From Selaginella moellendorffii (lineage: Eukaryota > Streptophyta > Lycopodiopsida > Selaginellales > Selaginellaceae), in NCBI RefSeq assembly GCF_000143415.4, contig NW_003314338.1, positions 417,795-481,794 on the forward strand: a stretch of 64,000 nucleotides of DNA, read 5' to 3'. Below, one piece after another: positions 9,102-22,520 of this stretch (position 1 is its first letter; each line of letters begins with the position of its first letter). The position numbers and the translations under genes were made by a program. Under the pieces are notes generated by a model. It made no database searches. It saw nothing but the letters and a program-made list of their open reading frames with translations, and had not been told where the DNA came from.

Positions 9102-11689
9102 CTAGGTAATACATTAATTATGTAGCCATTCTTATATATAAATATGGTCTAAACCTATTCCTTTAGCCCAAGCACTCACATTAGTGGAGGTGAAAGGCAT
9201 TGTAATTTATCCCTATGAAGTACAAAAATTTTTAGCAATGCTTTGCTCTAGTATTTGTGATTGTACTTTTTATTTTTTTTTCTTCATTCTCTTTTAGATT
9301 TAGATTTGTATTAGCTTTTTGCAAGATCTAGAATTTTAGCTATTGTTGTGTTTAAATATGCTCTTTCTTCTGATCTTCATTACATTCGTTTTTTCTACCA
9401 TGCCATGCTATCATTAATCAAGGAGTATGTCACTTGAGGCACTTTATTAGATCGAGCTTTTGATGCTATGAGGTTTGATTATATTGGTGTTGCACCCATC
9501 TTTAGTGTGTTGTTATTTCTTTTGAGTCGTTCTTTTTGGTTGCTTATAATCTACCAATCTCAAACCATGTAAATTCACGTCCTCGTGAACAAAAGTTGAA
9601 AACCACAACTCTCCTAAAACCCTTACTCTTTTGACACTCTATCTTTTGAGTTGAACCTAGCTAAAGGCAAATTAATTTTGCCAGATGTCAATCTCAACAT
9701 ATAGTATGATTCCTTTAACTAATTAACAAAGTTGGATCTAAGACCTTTCTGATACTAAATGTATGTTGAAATTCCTTTAACTAATCAACAAAGTCAAACC
9801 CAAGACCCCTCTAATACCAAATGTAAACTCATGAATTTGAATTTCCCAAAAAGTCACCCAACTCAATATTATTCAAACCAAGAACATTTAACCCCAGATA
9901 CAGGAAGTTAATAATCTTGTTTTTGTTTTTTTGGTAAAGTTTTTGATCAATTTTAATGTTAAATATTCCTCTATTCCTAAGGTTGAATCACTTTGGCTAA
10001 AGTTTTAGATTGAGTACATATCCTTAATTGTGAATGTTAAGAGGTTTTGTTTTATTATTGTTGTTGTGTTCTCTTGAGAGTGTAGACTTAATTTCTTTTT
10101 TTTCAAATATTGAATTGTGTTGAAGAGGTTGAGTGGTGTGAATTTCTTATTTATCTCGTGCTAGCTAAAGTATTTTATCACAACAAATTTTTTGTTCTTT
10201 AGGCTTTGAATATGTTTCCTTGTTTTCTCCCTATTTCTGCTTTGACAATTATTAAAAATTCTTCTTCCAATACTTCTCTATCCTGTGAGTATATGGAACA
10301 TAGAAAAGGAATACATAAATATGCAAGCCTAAAAACCCTAGTTTATATTAAAAAATGTGCATTGTATACATATAATTGGACCTAGAATTTTGAGTTAATT
10401 AAATCTAATAAACCTGAGCTCTCCACCACCTTCTTTCGTTGTTACCATTGACATCTGCCATAAGAACCCTATCGAGTTTCACTGATGGTTCGATTCTTTT
10501 CCAAGGCTCACCCCACAATCTTCACAGCAAGAAAGAGGAAGACACTGTGATTTCGATTATATCAACTTTGTTATGAACTTTGGGACTTTTTTTTTCTTCT
10601 ATAATGTATCTTCCTTTTTTTTCTCACTTTCTCTTTTTTGCCCTAACATTTCAAACTTTTTTTTCTTCGAAGGAAGGGGTAAAGGGGACAAACAAGAGTC
10701 TAGCCATAATGATGGAGTGAGGACAAATGGATACGGTAGTGAAGCAAAGACAAATGACATAAATTGTTAATTGAGAATGAGTATAACAAGTCTAAATAAA
10801 ACATCCAACCCTAACATAGTGAAGCCAAACTAATGTGATAATGGAGTGAAGCCAAATATAAATGGTAAAGTAAGGACAAGTGCAACAAGTCTAAATAGAA
10901 CTAGTGTTTTAAAACTTTTTTTCCTTTGAGAAGGGGATAAAGAGGATATGAAAGATGAATGAAGTGAATTCGACCTTTCATGTATAGTGCTAAATAAAGA
11001 TGATGGTTGTGAGTCTAAATTAACATAAGTCTTAAATGTTAAATGAAGGGAAGATGTAAAGGCAAGTTTTGCTTATGATTGTGAGTTCGAGTTAATCATG
11101 GTCTTTGAGAATCATCAACAGGCAGAATTACAAATAGGATGTATTGTTTGCTGCAATAGTGCTCTATGGACTGTTGTGGCTCTCAAATTTCCTTTCTTCA
11201 GTTGAAAATTATAACTCCATAGTTAGTTTAAACATTTGGCAGCTGTATATGAAGTTACAATTGATTCATTGGGATTTCGTAGTCGACTGGTGCTTGTGTC
11301 ATAACTTTGGATTTTATTTTAATCATGGTTGTCAGCAACTTTGTTGATGGTTTTGTTGGAGATTCAAATTCTTGTGGTAATTTATAATCACTCAGCAAAA
11401 ATTCCAAGTATTCCATTTGAAGTTTTCATCTTTCGAAGGGAAGGATGGTGTAAACGTTTGTAAATACATGTATGTATGTACATGTATTACCTAGTTAGGT
11501 AATACATTAATTATGTGGAAGGTAGTAGTTGTTAATCTACTCAGATGTCCAAGAATCATGCACCAAAGCTTGTATATAGAGCGTGATTGATATGTGAATG
11601 ATAACTTGTTTTCTTTTCATGCTATCAAAGTGCTTTTGTCTCATCACTTTTCTTGTCTTTCTTTATTCCTATTTCTTGCTCTTGTTGTT
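9102..11689. other. AT-rich repeat DNA without a gene
   Basis: No coding frame of note. 9740-9905 carries a fragment of a dispersed repeat also found near 51.8, 56.0 and 58.9 kb (shared phrases CTAATACCAAATGTAAACTC and AATATTATTCAAACC). TAGGTAATACATTAATTATG occurs at 9103 and again at about 11495, which may mark LTR or target-site relics around the Copia element. A near-palindromic TACATGTATGTATGTACATG lies at about 11464. At about 11621-11633 GCTATCAAAGTGC resembles the tRNA-Met primer-binding site of Copia elements, which would put the 5' LTR just before it. Confidence 0.45.
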
Positions 11690-14600
11690 GATGGAGCAAT
11701 TGGCTACTACCATTCTTATAAATCTCCAGCCATTTGATAGCTCAAGGTGTTTTTGGTACTGGAGGGACCAAATGAAAGTGTTGAGCTTGATGGGGGTGTG
11801 GGACATGGTCACATCTCCCCAAAGTGCTAATTCTTCAGCCACTGAGTCCACTCACAATAGCAGTCAAGAGCAAGTTGCTTGAGCTATCATCAAATCGAAG
11901 CTAGTAGAGCATCTAGCATATGCAACGTTTGCTGGAGAATTGGGGAGCACCTCCTTGTGCATATTAGACAAAGGACTACTCAGAGATCATAGTGATTGAG
12001 ACAAAAATCCTATCAAAGTGCCACACTAGCAAGAAGGATTTGCAAGTTCTCTTCCAAGATTTTGCCATCTTTTTTAGGAACTGGAGGAAAGCAAGTGTGG
12101 CTACAGTGAAGAAAGAAAATTTTTGGCACTTAGTAAGGCTTTTGAGAAGCTGAATCAAGCTTTTGCTATCAATGTTTGCAACACTGCCACTATGATTGAT
12201 GATATTGAGGGCATGATAAAGACAAAAATTGATGCTAGTTCTTGGTCGGCCACTTCACATGTGGAGTTTGCTAGAGCAGTCATGACTTAGCATCATGGAA
12301 GAGGAAGGCATTGCCCCAAGGATGAGGACGTGGTTGTGGGTGCTTGCAAGGACAAGGATGCAAACCACAATCTAGAGCAGAAGAATTTGAGGATAATGAG
12401 GAAGAAAATAGCAGCTATTACTACTACTGCTAGAAGTTGAATACTAGACATGTAAAGGCTAATAGTCCAGTTCGCTTGTAGGAAGAAGCAAGAAGAGCAG
12501 CCAAGCACCATACAGCTGCTAGATGTCCTCCATTTGTAGCTATTGTGGAAGACTCTGGATCCATGGGAGACCAGGGTGAGGATGATCCAGTAGTATGCTT
12601 AGTTGCTAGAAAAAAACTCAATTTCTGGTAGTCTAGTGCTAGATTCAAGAGCTAAGGGGCATGTCATGAAGGATAGGAATTGGTTCGAGGAGGTTAAATT
12701 GTTCAAATGGGAAATGAAGGACTTCAAGTACTCAAGGGTAATGGAAGTTGTGTAGTGCCGATTAAAGGGCAAGGAGTCTTTAAAATAAAGCAAACTTTAT
12801 TAATACCTGGCATTATGCACAATTTGGCCTCTATTGCAAGTCTCATTGACCATGGGATGGATATAAGGTTTACCAAAACTAAATGCTTTGTTAAGGAATC
12901 TATAAGAGAAGTATGGATTGCTAGAATGGTTTGAAATTTATATGAGCTTTTGTTCATAAAAGACCTCTAGTTTCCTCAATAGCTCTAGGCATTTTCAAGA
13001 CTGCAAATGTGGAGAATAAGACAGCTCTTTGGCACGCTTGACTTGCACATACAAATGTGCATCTTTTAAAATCCATCAAGTCATAGAATTTGGTGGATGG
13101 ATTGGATGATCCACTCTTGGAAGTAAAACATATTTGTTATGGTTGTCAACTTGGCAAACATGCACAAAGTTCCTTTCCTCATTCATCTTGGTGTACCAAG
13201 CAACCTTTAGATCTTGTGCATTTAGCTCTTTGTGGTCCTATGCAAGTTTAGTCACTCTTAGGGAAGTTCTACTTCATGATGATTGACGACTTCACTAGAA
13301 GGTGTATCTGAGCAAAAAAAGTGATGCTTTTGTAGCTTTCAAGATCTTTCTTAAGCAATCTAAGAAGTAGTTGGATAGAAGATTGAAGATATTGCACTCA
13401 GACTCGAGAAGAGAGTACACATAAAATGAATTCAAGGTTTTTTGTCTTGAAAGAGGCATTCGGCAAGAGTTCACATGTACAGCTACACCACAACAAAATG
13501 GAGTAGCTAAATGAAAAACTAGAACAATCATGAATGCAGTGAGATCTATGATAAAAGCAACTAGTCTTCCCAACTTTTTTTGGCAAGAAGCTATTCAAGT
13601 AGCAGTTCATGTCCAGAATAGAATCCCTTCAGCTAGAAAAAGGGATGTCATTCTAAAGGAGGTTTAGATAGGTTGTCAACAAAGCATAGGCAGGCATGAA
13701 AGTTTTTTGCTCACTTGCTTATGCTAAAGTTCTCAATGATGATTTGAAGAAGCTTGATGACAAGAGTGTCCTTGGTTTTCTCATTGGATACAATGGATAC
13801 AAGAAAGGTTATCACATCTATCACCCAAACTAGTGTAAAGTGATTGTATCACAAGATGTTATATTTGATGAAGGCATTTTGTACAAGGATCATCATCTTG
13901 CAAAATCTCAATGGTGGGAACCAGACCTAGAAGAGCTTGTAGCAACTTCTAGAGTGTGGAGTTATGCCTAAGTTTAGGCATTCAAGACAACCACACTCCT
14001 TCTTGATGACTTTCATAGAAATGACCGTCAATGCTCCCAAGCTGAAAATCTTGAGCAAAATCAAGAAGTTCAAGAGCCTCTAGCAACAGCTCAAGCTGAA
14101 GAACTTCCACAATACCATTGAAGGAGGCCAGAATCTAAGAGGTTGATAGCTGAGTTGAATTTCGATACACAAAACAGAGGGAGGGATGAATCTGGAAGAA
14201 CATTACGACATCCTAGACCAAAAATCCTGAGCATTCACATGCCAAGCACGTACCAAGAAGCTATCTCAGGACCAGATGCAAAGAAATGGATCTAGGCCAT
14301 GAAGGAAGAACTTGACAGTCACAATCAAAACAGCATTTTCAAGTTGTGTAAAGCTCCACCTAGAAGAAAGATCATTGGGAGGAAATGGGTGTATAAGATC
14401 CAATACAACCCAGACTCCACCATCAAGAGGTACAAGACTAGACTTGTAACTCAAGGTTTTCCATAAATTTCAAGTGTTGATTATGAAGAGACCTTCTCAT
14501 CAGTCGTGAAGGTGGCATGTTTGAGGACACTAAAAACTTTTGCTACTAAGTTTGGTTTACATGATCATCATATGGACATCAAGATAGCTTTTCTAAATGC

Positions 14601-15673
14601 CACTTTGAACAAGGAGATCTTCATGCATGAACCAGAAGGTTTTAAGGCAGGTCTTGACTTTGTTTGGAAGCTAAGAAAATCCATCTATGGGCTAAAACAG
14701 GTGGTACAAATGCTTGAATAATTTATTGCAGAAGAAAGGTTTCCGAAAGCTCAACTTATATGGAAACCTTTATTAGAAGTAGGAAGGAACAAATGTTTTA
14801 GTCATGGTAGTGTATATCAATGATTGTTTGCTTGTTGGCAATGGAAAAGAGTACCTTAAAAAGGTCAAGCAAATTTTGATGTAGCGGTATAGGATGACAG
14901 CTCTTGGGAAGGTCCAGAAAATCCTTGGTATGGAAGTTCATCAAAGTCCAGATCGTTCCCACATTGCAATCACATTGTGTGCATAGGTTCATAAAATACT
15001 TCATAAACACGGCATGACAAAGTGCAAATCAGCTCCAATGCCAATGGTCTTTAGTACAAAATTCTCTCAATATTCTGAACTTGAGGTACTTCAAGATATC
15101 AGACCATACCAGAAACTTGTTGGCAGCCTTTTATACATCTCCACTTGACATTGCTTTGCAGTTGGAGTACTCAGTCGCTACACCTCTTATCCAACAAAGA
15201 AACACATGAAAGATATCTCAAAGGGACTAAGCAGTTTGGTTTAGTCTATGAAAGAGATAACAGCTCTACAGTCAAACTCATTGCATACTCGGATGCAGAT
15301 TGGGTAGGCGATGTGGATACTAGGCCATCAACATTTGGAGTATGTTGTTTATTTTTTGAGGCAGCAGGGAGTAAAAAGAAAACTGTGGTGGCTCTTTCCA
15401 GTGCAGAAGCAGAGTATGTAGCAGCTTCAGCAGCAGCAAAGGAGATAGTATGGCTAAGGCTTATGATACAGGAACTTGGATAGGAGCAAAAGGATGCCAC
15501 TCCACTTTTTACAGACAACAAAAGCTGCATTGCCATCTCAAAAAATCCAGTGTTTCATGGGTGGGTAAAGCATATAGAGATCCAATATCATTTTGTTTGT
15601 GGCCAAGTCGAAGTGACCCTAGAGTATATTCCAACAAAATCCTTTTTGAGGCTAAAGACCCAAAACTGAGTTG
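11690..15673 (+). mobile_element. Degenerate Ty1/Copia retrotransposon (gag-PR-INT-RT-RH)
   Basis: Translating past stops gives the Copia order. Gag: 11729-12430, with WRDQMKVLSLMGVWDMV. Protease remnant: LVLDSRAKGHVM near 12640. GAG-pre-integrase: ALWHARLAHTN near 13025. Integrase core: HSDSRREYT and TATPQQNGVA near 13400-13510, and GFLIGYNGYKKGYHIY near 13770. Reverse transcriptase: 14220-14960, with KRYKTRLVTQGF, MDIKIAFLNATLNKEIFM and IYGLKQ. RNase H: 15270-15660, with AYSDADWVGD, ALSSAEAEYVA and TDNKSCIAI. The catalytic YVDD box lies in a part that is already scrambled. More than a dozen in-frame stops and a few frameshifts make it dead. No convincing 3' LTR or polypurine tract follows, and it ends about 300 bp before the MATE pseudogene. 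Confidence 0.9.
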
Positions 15674-15984
15674 AGATTTAGACTAAAAGTTGGTAATTTT
15701 GGTGAGAGTAAGCATGGATTAGATAGAGGGGTGCTAAAGAAGTGTTCAAAAATAATTTCCATTCCCAAAAGAGAAATCAACTATAGTGCAAGTAGAATGG
15801 TGCCCATGTAGCTCTCTCTCTTTCTCTCTCCACCAGTTTTGGTCAAAGTTCATCATTCCTATTGGCAATTGATGCAATTAAGACTTTAACTTCAAGCTCC
15901 ATTTCTGAAGTGTGGAGACAGTTCCAAGTGGAAGTGTTCATGAAATATGACTTTGGAGAAAGATTTTGTCCTCGAGGGTAAGTT

Positions 15985-17475
15985 GAAGCTATGACAAAGA
16001 GCACTCGCAGAGAATTCCAATCACTAAACCCTATAAGATTTTCAAACGATAAACAGTGATAAGAAATTATAGCTTTCTATTGAGGCCGAAATGGACAGCA
16101 AATATGTAAGCGATTGGTACACCAACAATGTAGTAAGCTCTCGCAACACCTAAAGTTCTCACAGTCAATCCATAAAAATCATAGAAAGAATCACGAAAGA
16201 ATCAACATAAAGTTCTTGGAGGATTGATATGAACTTACCCGAAATGGATCCTTGGATATCATCCATGAAGGAAATCAGAGGTATGGTACAACTTCTGCTA
16301 TAAGCTTTGGCGACTTCTTTGCGAGCCAAGAACAAGATCGTCACCATTATCTTAGCCTTGACGAGCACGAGACCAAGCGTGACAACGAACGAAAACTGCA
16401 CAAACATTGGAAACATGGCCAGCTCCAAGCTCGTTGGAAATTCGCGTACTATGAAAAAATACTTGAAAACTCTGATCAATAAGAATGTAAGGAGAACCTG
16501 GCTGATATTCCAATACCACGTCAATCATAGAGTGTTATAGCTTCTTAGACCAAGGTTCCTTCATATCTTCATATATCAAAGGAGTTTAACCTTCCGACTA
16601 AACTTCATTCTTACATGATCGAATAGACCGATGCCTGGGGATTTGGCAGAAGTCCTGAAAAGAATTACCGTCTTATTCCACACTAAACAAAACTAATCAA
16701 AAAGTAAAAAAATGTGATAAAGAAGTAGAAGACATAATTTACCAGACATGATCGCTGAAGGAACTGCCAACTTTAAGAAAACTTCGATGTCTCGAAACAT
16801 TTCGGTGGAAAATCAGGGCCAACATTGCTGGCAGCGGGGGATGAAAGCCACCAAGAGCACAAACAGTCTAGCGTTTATCTAGTAGGAAATGCTGAGTCCA
16901 ATTCCCAGCTTCAGCTTGTGGATCATGATCCAGTAGAGCAGCATTGGAACCACGCAGATATGGATCTGGAGAAATCTCATGAGTGGCTGGATCAAAGCAT
17001 AGGATAGCAATCCCGGGATCAAATAACGGGCGTAGATCCCGGCCTTGAGGGTTCCACATTGTTGAACAAAAGAGCAAATGGTAGCGAGATCAAGAAGAAT
17101 TCCCAGAGTGTGGTATTGCTTGGCTCCATAGGCTTGGCCGCAAAGAGTTTCCAGAGCGCTAGCCAGTTCCAGCTGCAAAACAATCAAACAGAGAAGAAGA
17201 CCAATGCAAGCTCGCAAACTTTGAAGAACAGTGATAAACTTGGCTAAAGAACAAGAGGAAGAACTCACTAAGAATTTATAGAGAAGATACTGAATCCCGA
17301 GATGGTGCAAAAGGAAGTGGCGATGGAGGCGCTGGAGAAATCGAGCTCTCCCGAGTACAAACATCACCGAGACGATCTAGATGGAATACTGGAGGAGATT
17401 GACGCCCATCATCGGCAGCACGAGCCAGAGCTGGCGCCCAATCTCCGCTCGAGCCCGATTGAAGGCGACCATCTT
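15985..17475 (-). pseudogene. MATE transporter pseudogene (tandem copy)
   Basis: Exon-by-exon counterpart of the intact gene at 17569-19626. Exon 1 (17470-17275) keeps RAEIGRQLWL.LPMMGVNLLQ but has a stop at the Q-L-V-S-V-M position and a frameshift at the GHLGEL motif. Exon 2 (17172-16745) keeps LASALETLCGQAYGAKQYHTLGIL but has lost the segment around Q-R-A-I-C-I-L-I and further pieces. Exon 3 is cut down (about 16620-16655). The TRISNELGAG exon (16465-16240) and the last exons survive in pieces. Non-coding intron sequence is also conserved with the neighbour, showing a DNA-level tandem duplication. Multiple lesions make expression of a transporter impossible. Confidence 0.88.
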
Positions 17476-17568
17476 CTTCTTCTAGCTCCTCGCTCCTCTA
17501 ATTCCTTCCAGATTTAGATTTTATTCTTGTGACGTGTCACATTCTACCGTACTCAAGTACGGCATGAT

Positions 17569-19626
17569 CTAAGATAGTAATGGTAAAGTTGCCGAGGTCT
17601 CGACTCTCTTGGTCGCGTTCTCGGCCTGGAAGAGGAAGTTTTAAAATCGATGTCGAACCAAAACTTCCAAGAGAGATTTAGATTTCTTACTTGTTTTTCC
17701 CAGTTTGTGAAGACACTAGAGATCAAAAGGAAGGTTATCGCTTGTGTGCCTGTTCCACAAAGAATTCCAATCACTAGTCCCTGTTCGATTTGAGAGGAAC
17801 ACAAAACTTTGACGATCAGGAGTAACAAAACACGATCATTCACACCTTTCCATTGAGGCCGAAATGGAACGCGAGACTGTAAGCGATTGGTACACCAACA
17901 ATGTAGTAAGCTCCCAGATTTGCAGCAGCAGCAGTTGCTTGCCATCCACAACCCCTCGCAACACCTAAAGTTCTCACGATCGATCATAAAATCCCATGAA
18001 AGTCATCTCCGAAGTTCTTGGAGCGATTATGAGCTTACCCGAGATGGATCCTTGGATATCATCCATGAAGGAAATGAGGGCTATGATCGGTCCAAGCTTC
18101 GCCACATTGTTGATAACTTCTGGTTCGTTGCTATAAACTCTTCCCAGAAAGTGGCGAGCCAAGAACAAGAGAATCGCCATTGTCGTAGCATCAAGGAGGG
18201 CGAGACCAAGTGTGACAAAGAAGGCAAACCGCGCATTGGAAACTTGGCCAGCTCCAAGCTCATTGGAAATTCGCGTACTATGAAAGACCAAACCTTGATT
18301 TTTCAGTAAGAAAATGGATGAAATTTTACCTGGCCGCTATACCAATGCCATAAGGTATCATAAACGTGAAGCTTACAGTGTTCAAGCTGCAAGGACGGTT
18401 TTACCGTGATCAGTAAAATCAAAAATCAATCTATAATCTCATTTACATGATCGAGTAAACCGAGGTTTGGAGCTGGGGATTTGGCAAAAGTCCTGCGAGG
18501 AGAAGTAGTAGCTCAAAAGCCCACCATTCCACACTGCCAAAAAAAAAAAAAAAAGATAGTAAGAAATAGCACAAAAAACGAAAGAGAAAACCATAATTTA
18601 CCAGACCATGATCGCGGAAGGGACCGCCAACCTCAGGAAAAGTTTGAAGTCTCGAAACGCTTCGGTGGAAAATCCGGGCCAGCATTTCTTGCAGCGAGGG
18701 ATAAAAGCCACCAAGAGCACAAAAAATCCAGCGTTTAGCCAGAAACAAATGCTGAGCGAGATCGCGGCTCCATGAGCTCCAATTCCCAGCTTATGGATCA
18801 TGATCCAGCAGAGTAGTATGTGAACTAGCAAGCTCACGACAGAGCAAAACAGCATTGGAACCACGCAACTCTGGGTCTGGAGAAATCTCATGAGTGGCTG
18901 GATCAAAGCGTAAGATAGCAGCCCCGGGATCAAGTAGCGCGCGTAGATCCCGGCCTTGAGAGAAATATCTGGAGCCTGGCCGAAGAAGAGGAGGACTGGC
19001 TCCATGTTGTAGAACAAGAGAGCTAATGGTATCGAGATCATGATAAGGATACAAATTGCTCTTTGGAGGAGAATTCCCAGCGTGTGGTATTGCTTGGCTC
19101 CATAGGCTTGGCCGCAAAGAGTTTCCAGAGCGCTCGCCAGTCCCAGCTATTTCAGTAGGAAAATCCAAGATGGATTAGAATCCGTGCAAGCAATCACCCA
19201 TCATATCCAGAGAAGACTCAAGCAAAGTTCTAGAGATAAAATCCAGCAATGAAAGCTTTGCATGAGGAGGAGATAAGAAAATGGGGGACTAACTATTGGA
19301 AGATCAATCATTGAGTCATTTATACCTAGGAGAAGAGAAATGGGTTTGTTTACCAGGATGCTGAAGCCCGTGACGTTGCAAAAGGAGCTGGCGATGGAGG
19401 CGCCGGACAGATCGAGCTCTCCCAGGTGACCCACGAACATCACCGAGACGAGCTGGATGGAATACTGGAGGAGATTGACGCCCATCATCGGCAGCGCGAG
19501 CCAGAGCTGGCGCCCAATCTCCGCTCGCACCCGATTAGCAAGGCGGCCATGAGTGGCATCTTCTTCTTCTTGTTCTAAGTCAAGCTCTTTTCTCTGGCTC
19601 ATGCTGCTCAGTGCCGCCATGCCCAA
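17569..19626 (-). CDS. MATE/DTX multidrug and toxic compound extrusion transporter
   Basis: Eight exons can be assigned on the minus strand: 19626-19354, 19146-18602, 18533-18447, 18386-18330, 18277-18039, 17964-17846, 17780-17691, 17625-17569. They sum to 1467 nt with every phase consistent, giving 488 aa, the normal length for plant MATE proteins. Conserved family signatures in order are MMGVNLLQYSIQLVSVMFVGHLGEL (TM1), LGLASALETLCGQAYGAKQY, the YARYLIPGLL and FLQTQ segments, CVEWWAFELLLLLAGLLPNP, TRISNELGAG, and ARGCGWQATAAAANLGAYYIVG. Twelve hydrophobic segments in two MatE halves are evident. The family exports small organic compounds in exchange for H+ across the plasma membrane or tonoplast; the substrate cannot be told from sequence. 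The poly-T before exon 3 is a strong polypyrimidine tract. A tandem pseudogene follows downstream. Confidence 0.93.
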
Positions 19627-19771
19627 GCCTGATCTTTTAATTCAATCTGCCGACGTCTCTTTCTTTATTGAATATTTTGTTTTTACGGATTCAAAGTCGA
19701 AGAAGAAAGAACGTTGAACAAGATCTTGCATTTTTTATTTTTGACGTGAAATCTTAATTTTATGCCATCTT

Positions 19772-19773
<2 letters not shown>

Positions 19774-19799
<26 letters not shown>
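19774..19799. repeat. (CT)13 microsatellite upstream of MATE gene
   Basis: An uninterrupted CT run about 150 bp upstream (minus-strand sense: GA repeat) of the MATE start codon. GA/CT tracts are common in plant core promoters and may be bound by GAGA-binding (BBR/BPC) factors; such a role here is only inferred from position. Confidence 0.6.
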
Positions 19800-19803
<4 letters not shown>

Positions 19804-20439
19804 GGCGCTCCCGAAATCAACCGTGAGCACCTGAAATTTACCGATCTACCAGGCTCCTCTGCTGTACAAAGGAGAATAAAAAAGAAAAACAGTGTTTTTT
19901 ATTCAGGGATGCACACACGCACACAGCGAGAGAGCTTGGCAGATCAGTGAGCGACAGAAAGTAAAAGAGTCGTGTAGCAGCTATAGAAAAAGCTTACACC
20001 TTCTGAAAAGCTCAACCTAATAGAAAACCCATGGACAACTCATAACTGCATAGAATAATTATGTACATTTGTCTTCTTTCTTTTTAAATTTTCATCAAAA
20101 AATTTCGTCTCATGGAAAATCAAACAATGACCCATGCACCATAGGAATATTTTAAGAATATTCTATGGCTTGTGGGATTTAATTGGGTTCACTCTTTATT
20201 CACTTCATTGGTATTGGAATAATTTATTCTTTTGGGGATGGCAAATAAGTGAGATATAAATCTTGATGAGAAATATGGTATTAGTGATGATGGCCATAAT
20301 GATAAGGAAGAGATTTTTAATGATGTTGTTATGCAACAAGGTTGTTAAATTTTTAAGGTTTAAAGTGACATTAAAGAAGTTAAAGATTCTGTCAATCTCA
20401 TTAAAAACTTCCTACTTCATATAAACCCTCAAAAATTGA

Positions 20440-22520
20440 ATCAATCTTATGTCCATGATTATTATTAGTATGTTAAACATGCCAAAGATTATAATGGAAG
20501 TCATTATCAGATGTTTGTAATAGTTAAGAAGTTGGTTGGAATTGTGGGAAAGTTGTTAATTTTACAATTCTTGTGAGGATAAGGTGAAAATTGATTTTTT
20601 GGTGACAAAGCTAATGGGCTATGCTTCTTCGTGGTGGTTAAACTATATCAAAGTTAATCCTAAGCCAACTTCTTAGAGTGATTTGATGAAATATTTCATT
20701 TGTCAAGAAGTTTGAAGAGCTATTAAAGATCAAACAAAGGACTTTGTTTTTGGATGTGTATATCTATAAATTCTGTGATCTTTGTCTTAGTCTCATGGGT
20801 ATTTATAATAAATTGCTAAACATGCAATGTTTCACCAAAGGTTTGAGCTTAATAAATGTGTAGTAGAAAGTTAAGAAGGATCTCTAGCAATGTTGACTGA
20901 TGCTATCATTAAGGCTTAGATCTTTTTACCCAAACTGTCAATCAACTTTAATCAACTGGATGGTGTATAGAATAATTAACATAATAACCAACCCACCAAT
21001 GCTTCATATTTGGGGAAGAAACAACCATTGCTCCATAAAGGCTCGAAAAGTGGAAATGGCAATGAAGCTAAAAAAAATTGTTTAGACTAGTGAGAGAAGG
21101 AGGCAATTATTTTTATTGTCAAAAGGTTAAACATCACAGCAAAGATTGTCTTTTTGTGATCAATCTTTTCCAATCTTCTCTAGAATACATTAAAACATAC
21201 TACCATTCATAATTGAGATGAAAAGTGTCAAATGGCGTTTTAGTGTTTGAAGCAATATTATATTTCTACTACTATGTTGAAGAGTTTGTATCTTGAGAAG
21301 CCTTTTGTGGTCAATATAAGCTACAAGTTTGATGATACACAATAGAATTGGCTTACTTAAGATAAAGGTGATAAATTTGTGTCATTTAAAATATGAGATG
21401 GAATTCTAATGAAGAAAGGATGTGTGGTGGTTCTTTATGTTAACAAATTCATCAAATGGATTTTGGTTGAATGTCATAATGTGCCAAGTGTTAGGCATCC
21501 AGGGGTTATTGAGAATATATATATTGGTGAAGATGTATTTTTTTTTGGCATGGGATGAAATTAAAGGTTAAAAAGTATATATATGGTTATTTAACCTACT
21601 AGATGGTCAAAGTTGATCATCAAAAACTCACTAACCTCTATTATTACTTAAGAATAAATAGGATAACATCTCAATAAACTTTATCATTGGTTTATTTAAG
21701 AGCTTTTGAGGAAATGATGCTATTTGGGTTATTATGGATCGTTTGACAAAGATGGCTCACTTCTTCCTAGTGAAAATGATAATTAAAGCTTCTAAACTTG
21801 CTCAATTATTTGTAGACCAGTTATTCAATCTCTATGGTTTGCTTGATAATATTGTGAGTGATTAGGATCCCAAGTTCACGTCTAAGTTTTGGCAAATAAT
21901 CTTTGATAAGCTAGAGATTAGTTGAGTATGAGTAGTGGTAAATATCCACAATTAGATGGGTAGAGAAAGCGCAAATTAGAAGATATGCTAAAGTTTTTTA
22001 TGGGAAAACTTGACTTGACAAAAAGTATGAGAGAAGTACTTGCCTTTGCTTCAATTTGCTCATAATAGTGCTCATCAATTAGCTATTGGCATATCTTCAT
22101 TTATGGCAATGTATGGCTATGAACTTAAGTCTCTCGTGAGTTTAAGTTTGGTTTTGGTTTGGGTACCTTATACTTTTGATTTCCTAGAGGATATGCAAGA
22201 CAACCTTGAGTTGGCAAAGTTAAATATGAGGCAAGCTCAAGATTAAGACAAAACATTGACTAATGAGCATTGTCATTATTAAGAGTACAAAGTTGGTGAT
22301 AATTTTTCTTTTAAGCTATTAAATGCATAACAGTCTTTGAGAGATGGCAGTGCTAAGTTGTCTCTACGGTATTGTGGGCTATGAACAATTTTACGTGTGG
22401 GGGATCTTGTTTACATTTTGAATTTGCTAGCTAGTTCAAATATTCATCCAACATTTCATGTGAGCAAACTTAATATGTGTTTGCACTTTGGTAATGTCAT
22501 AGATTAATCTATCATCTAGG
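20440..22520 (+). mobile_element. Decayed Ty3/Gypsy retrotransposon remnant, RT deleted
   Basis: Gag is visible at 20580-20720 (KLMGYASSWWLNYIKVNPKP). A zinc knuckle lies near 21115 (Y-F-Y-C-Q-K-V-K-H-H-S-K-D-C). Protease-like residues occur at 21290-21500 (C-H-N-V-P-S-V..HPGVI). A Gypsy integrase core follows at 21715-22080 (AIWVIMDRLTKMAHFFLVKM, LYGLLDNIVSD.DPKFTSKFW, LPLLQFAHNSAHQ) and a post-core region to about 22450. Between protease and integrase (about 21500-21700) there is no room for reverse transcriptase and RNase H, so some 1.5 kb were deleted. Many stops; no LTR identified. Confidence 0.82.
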
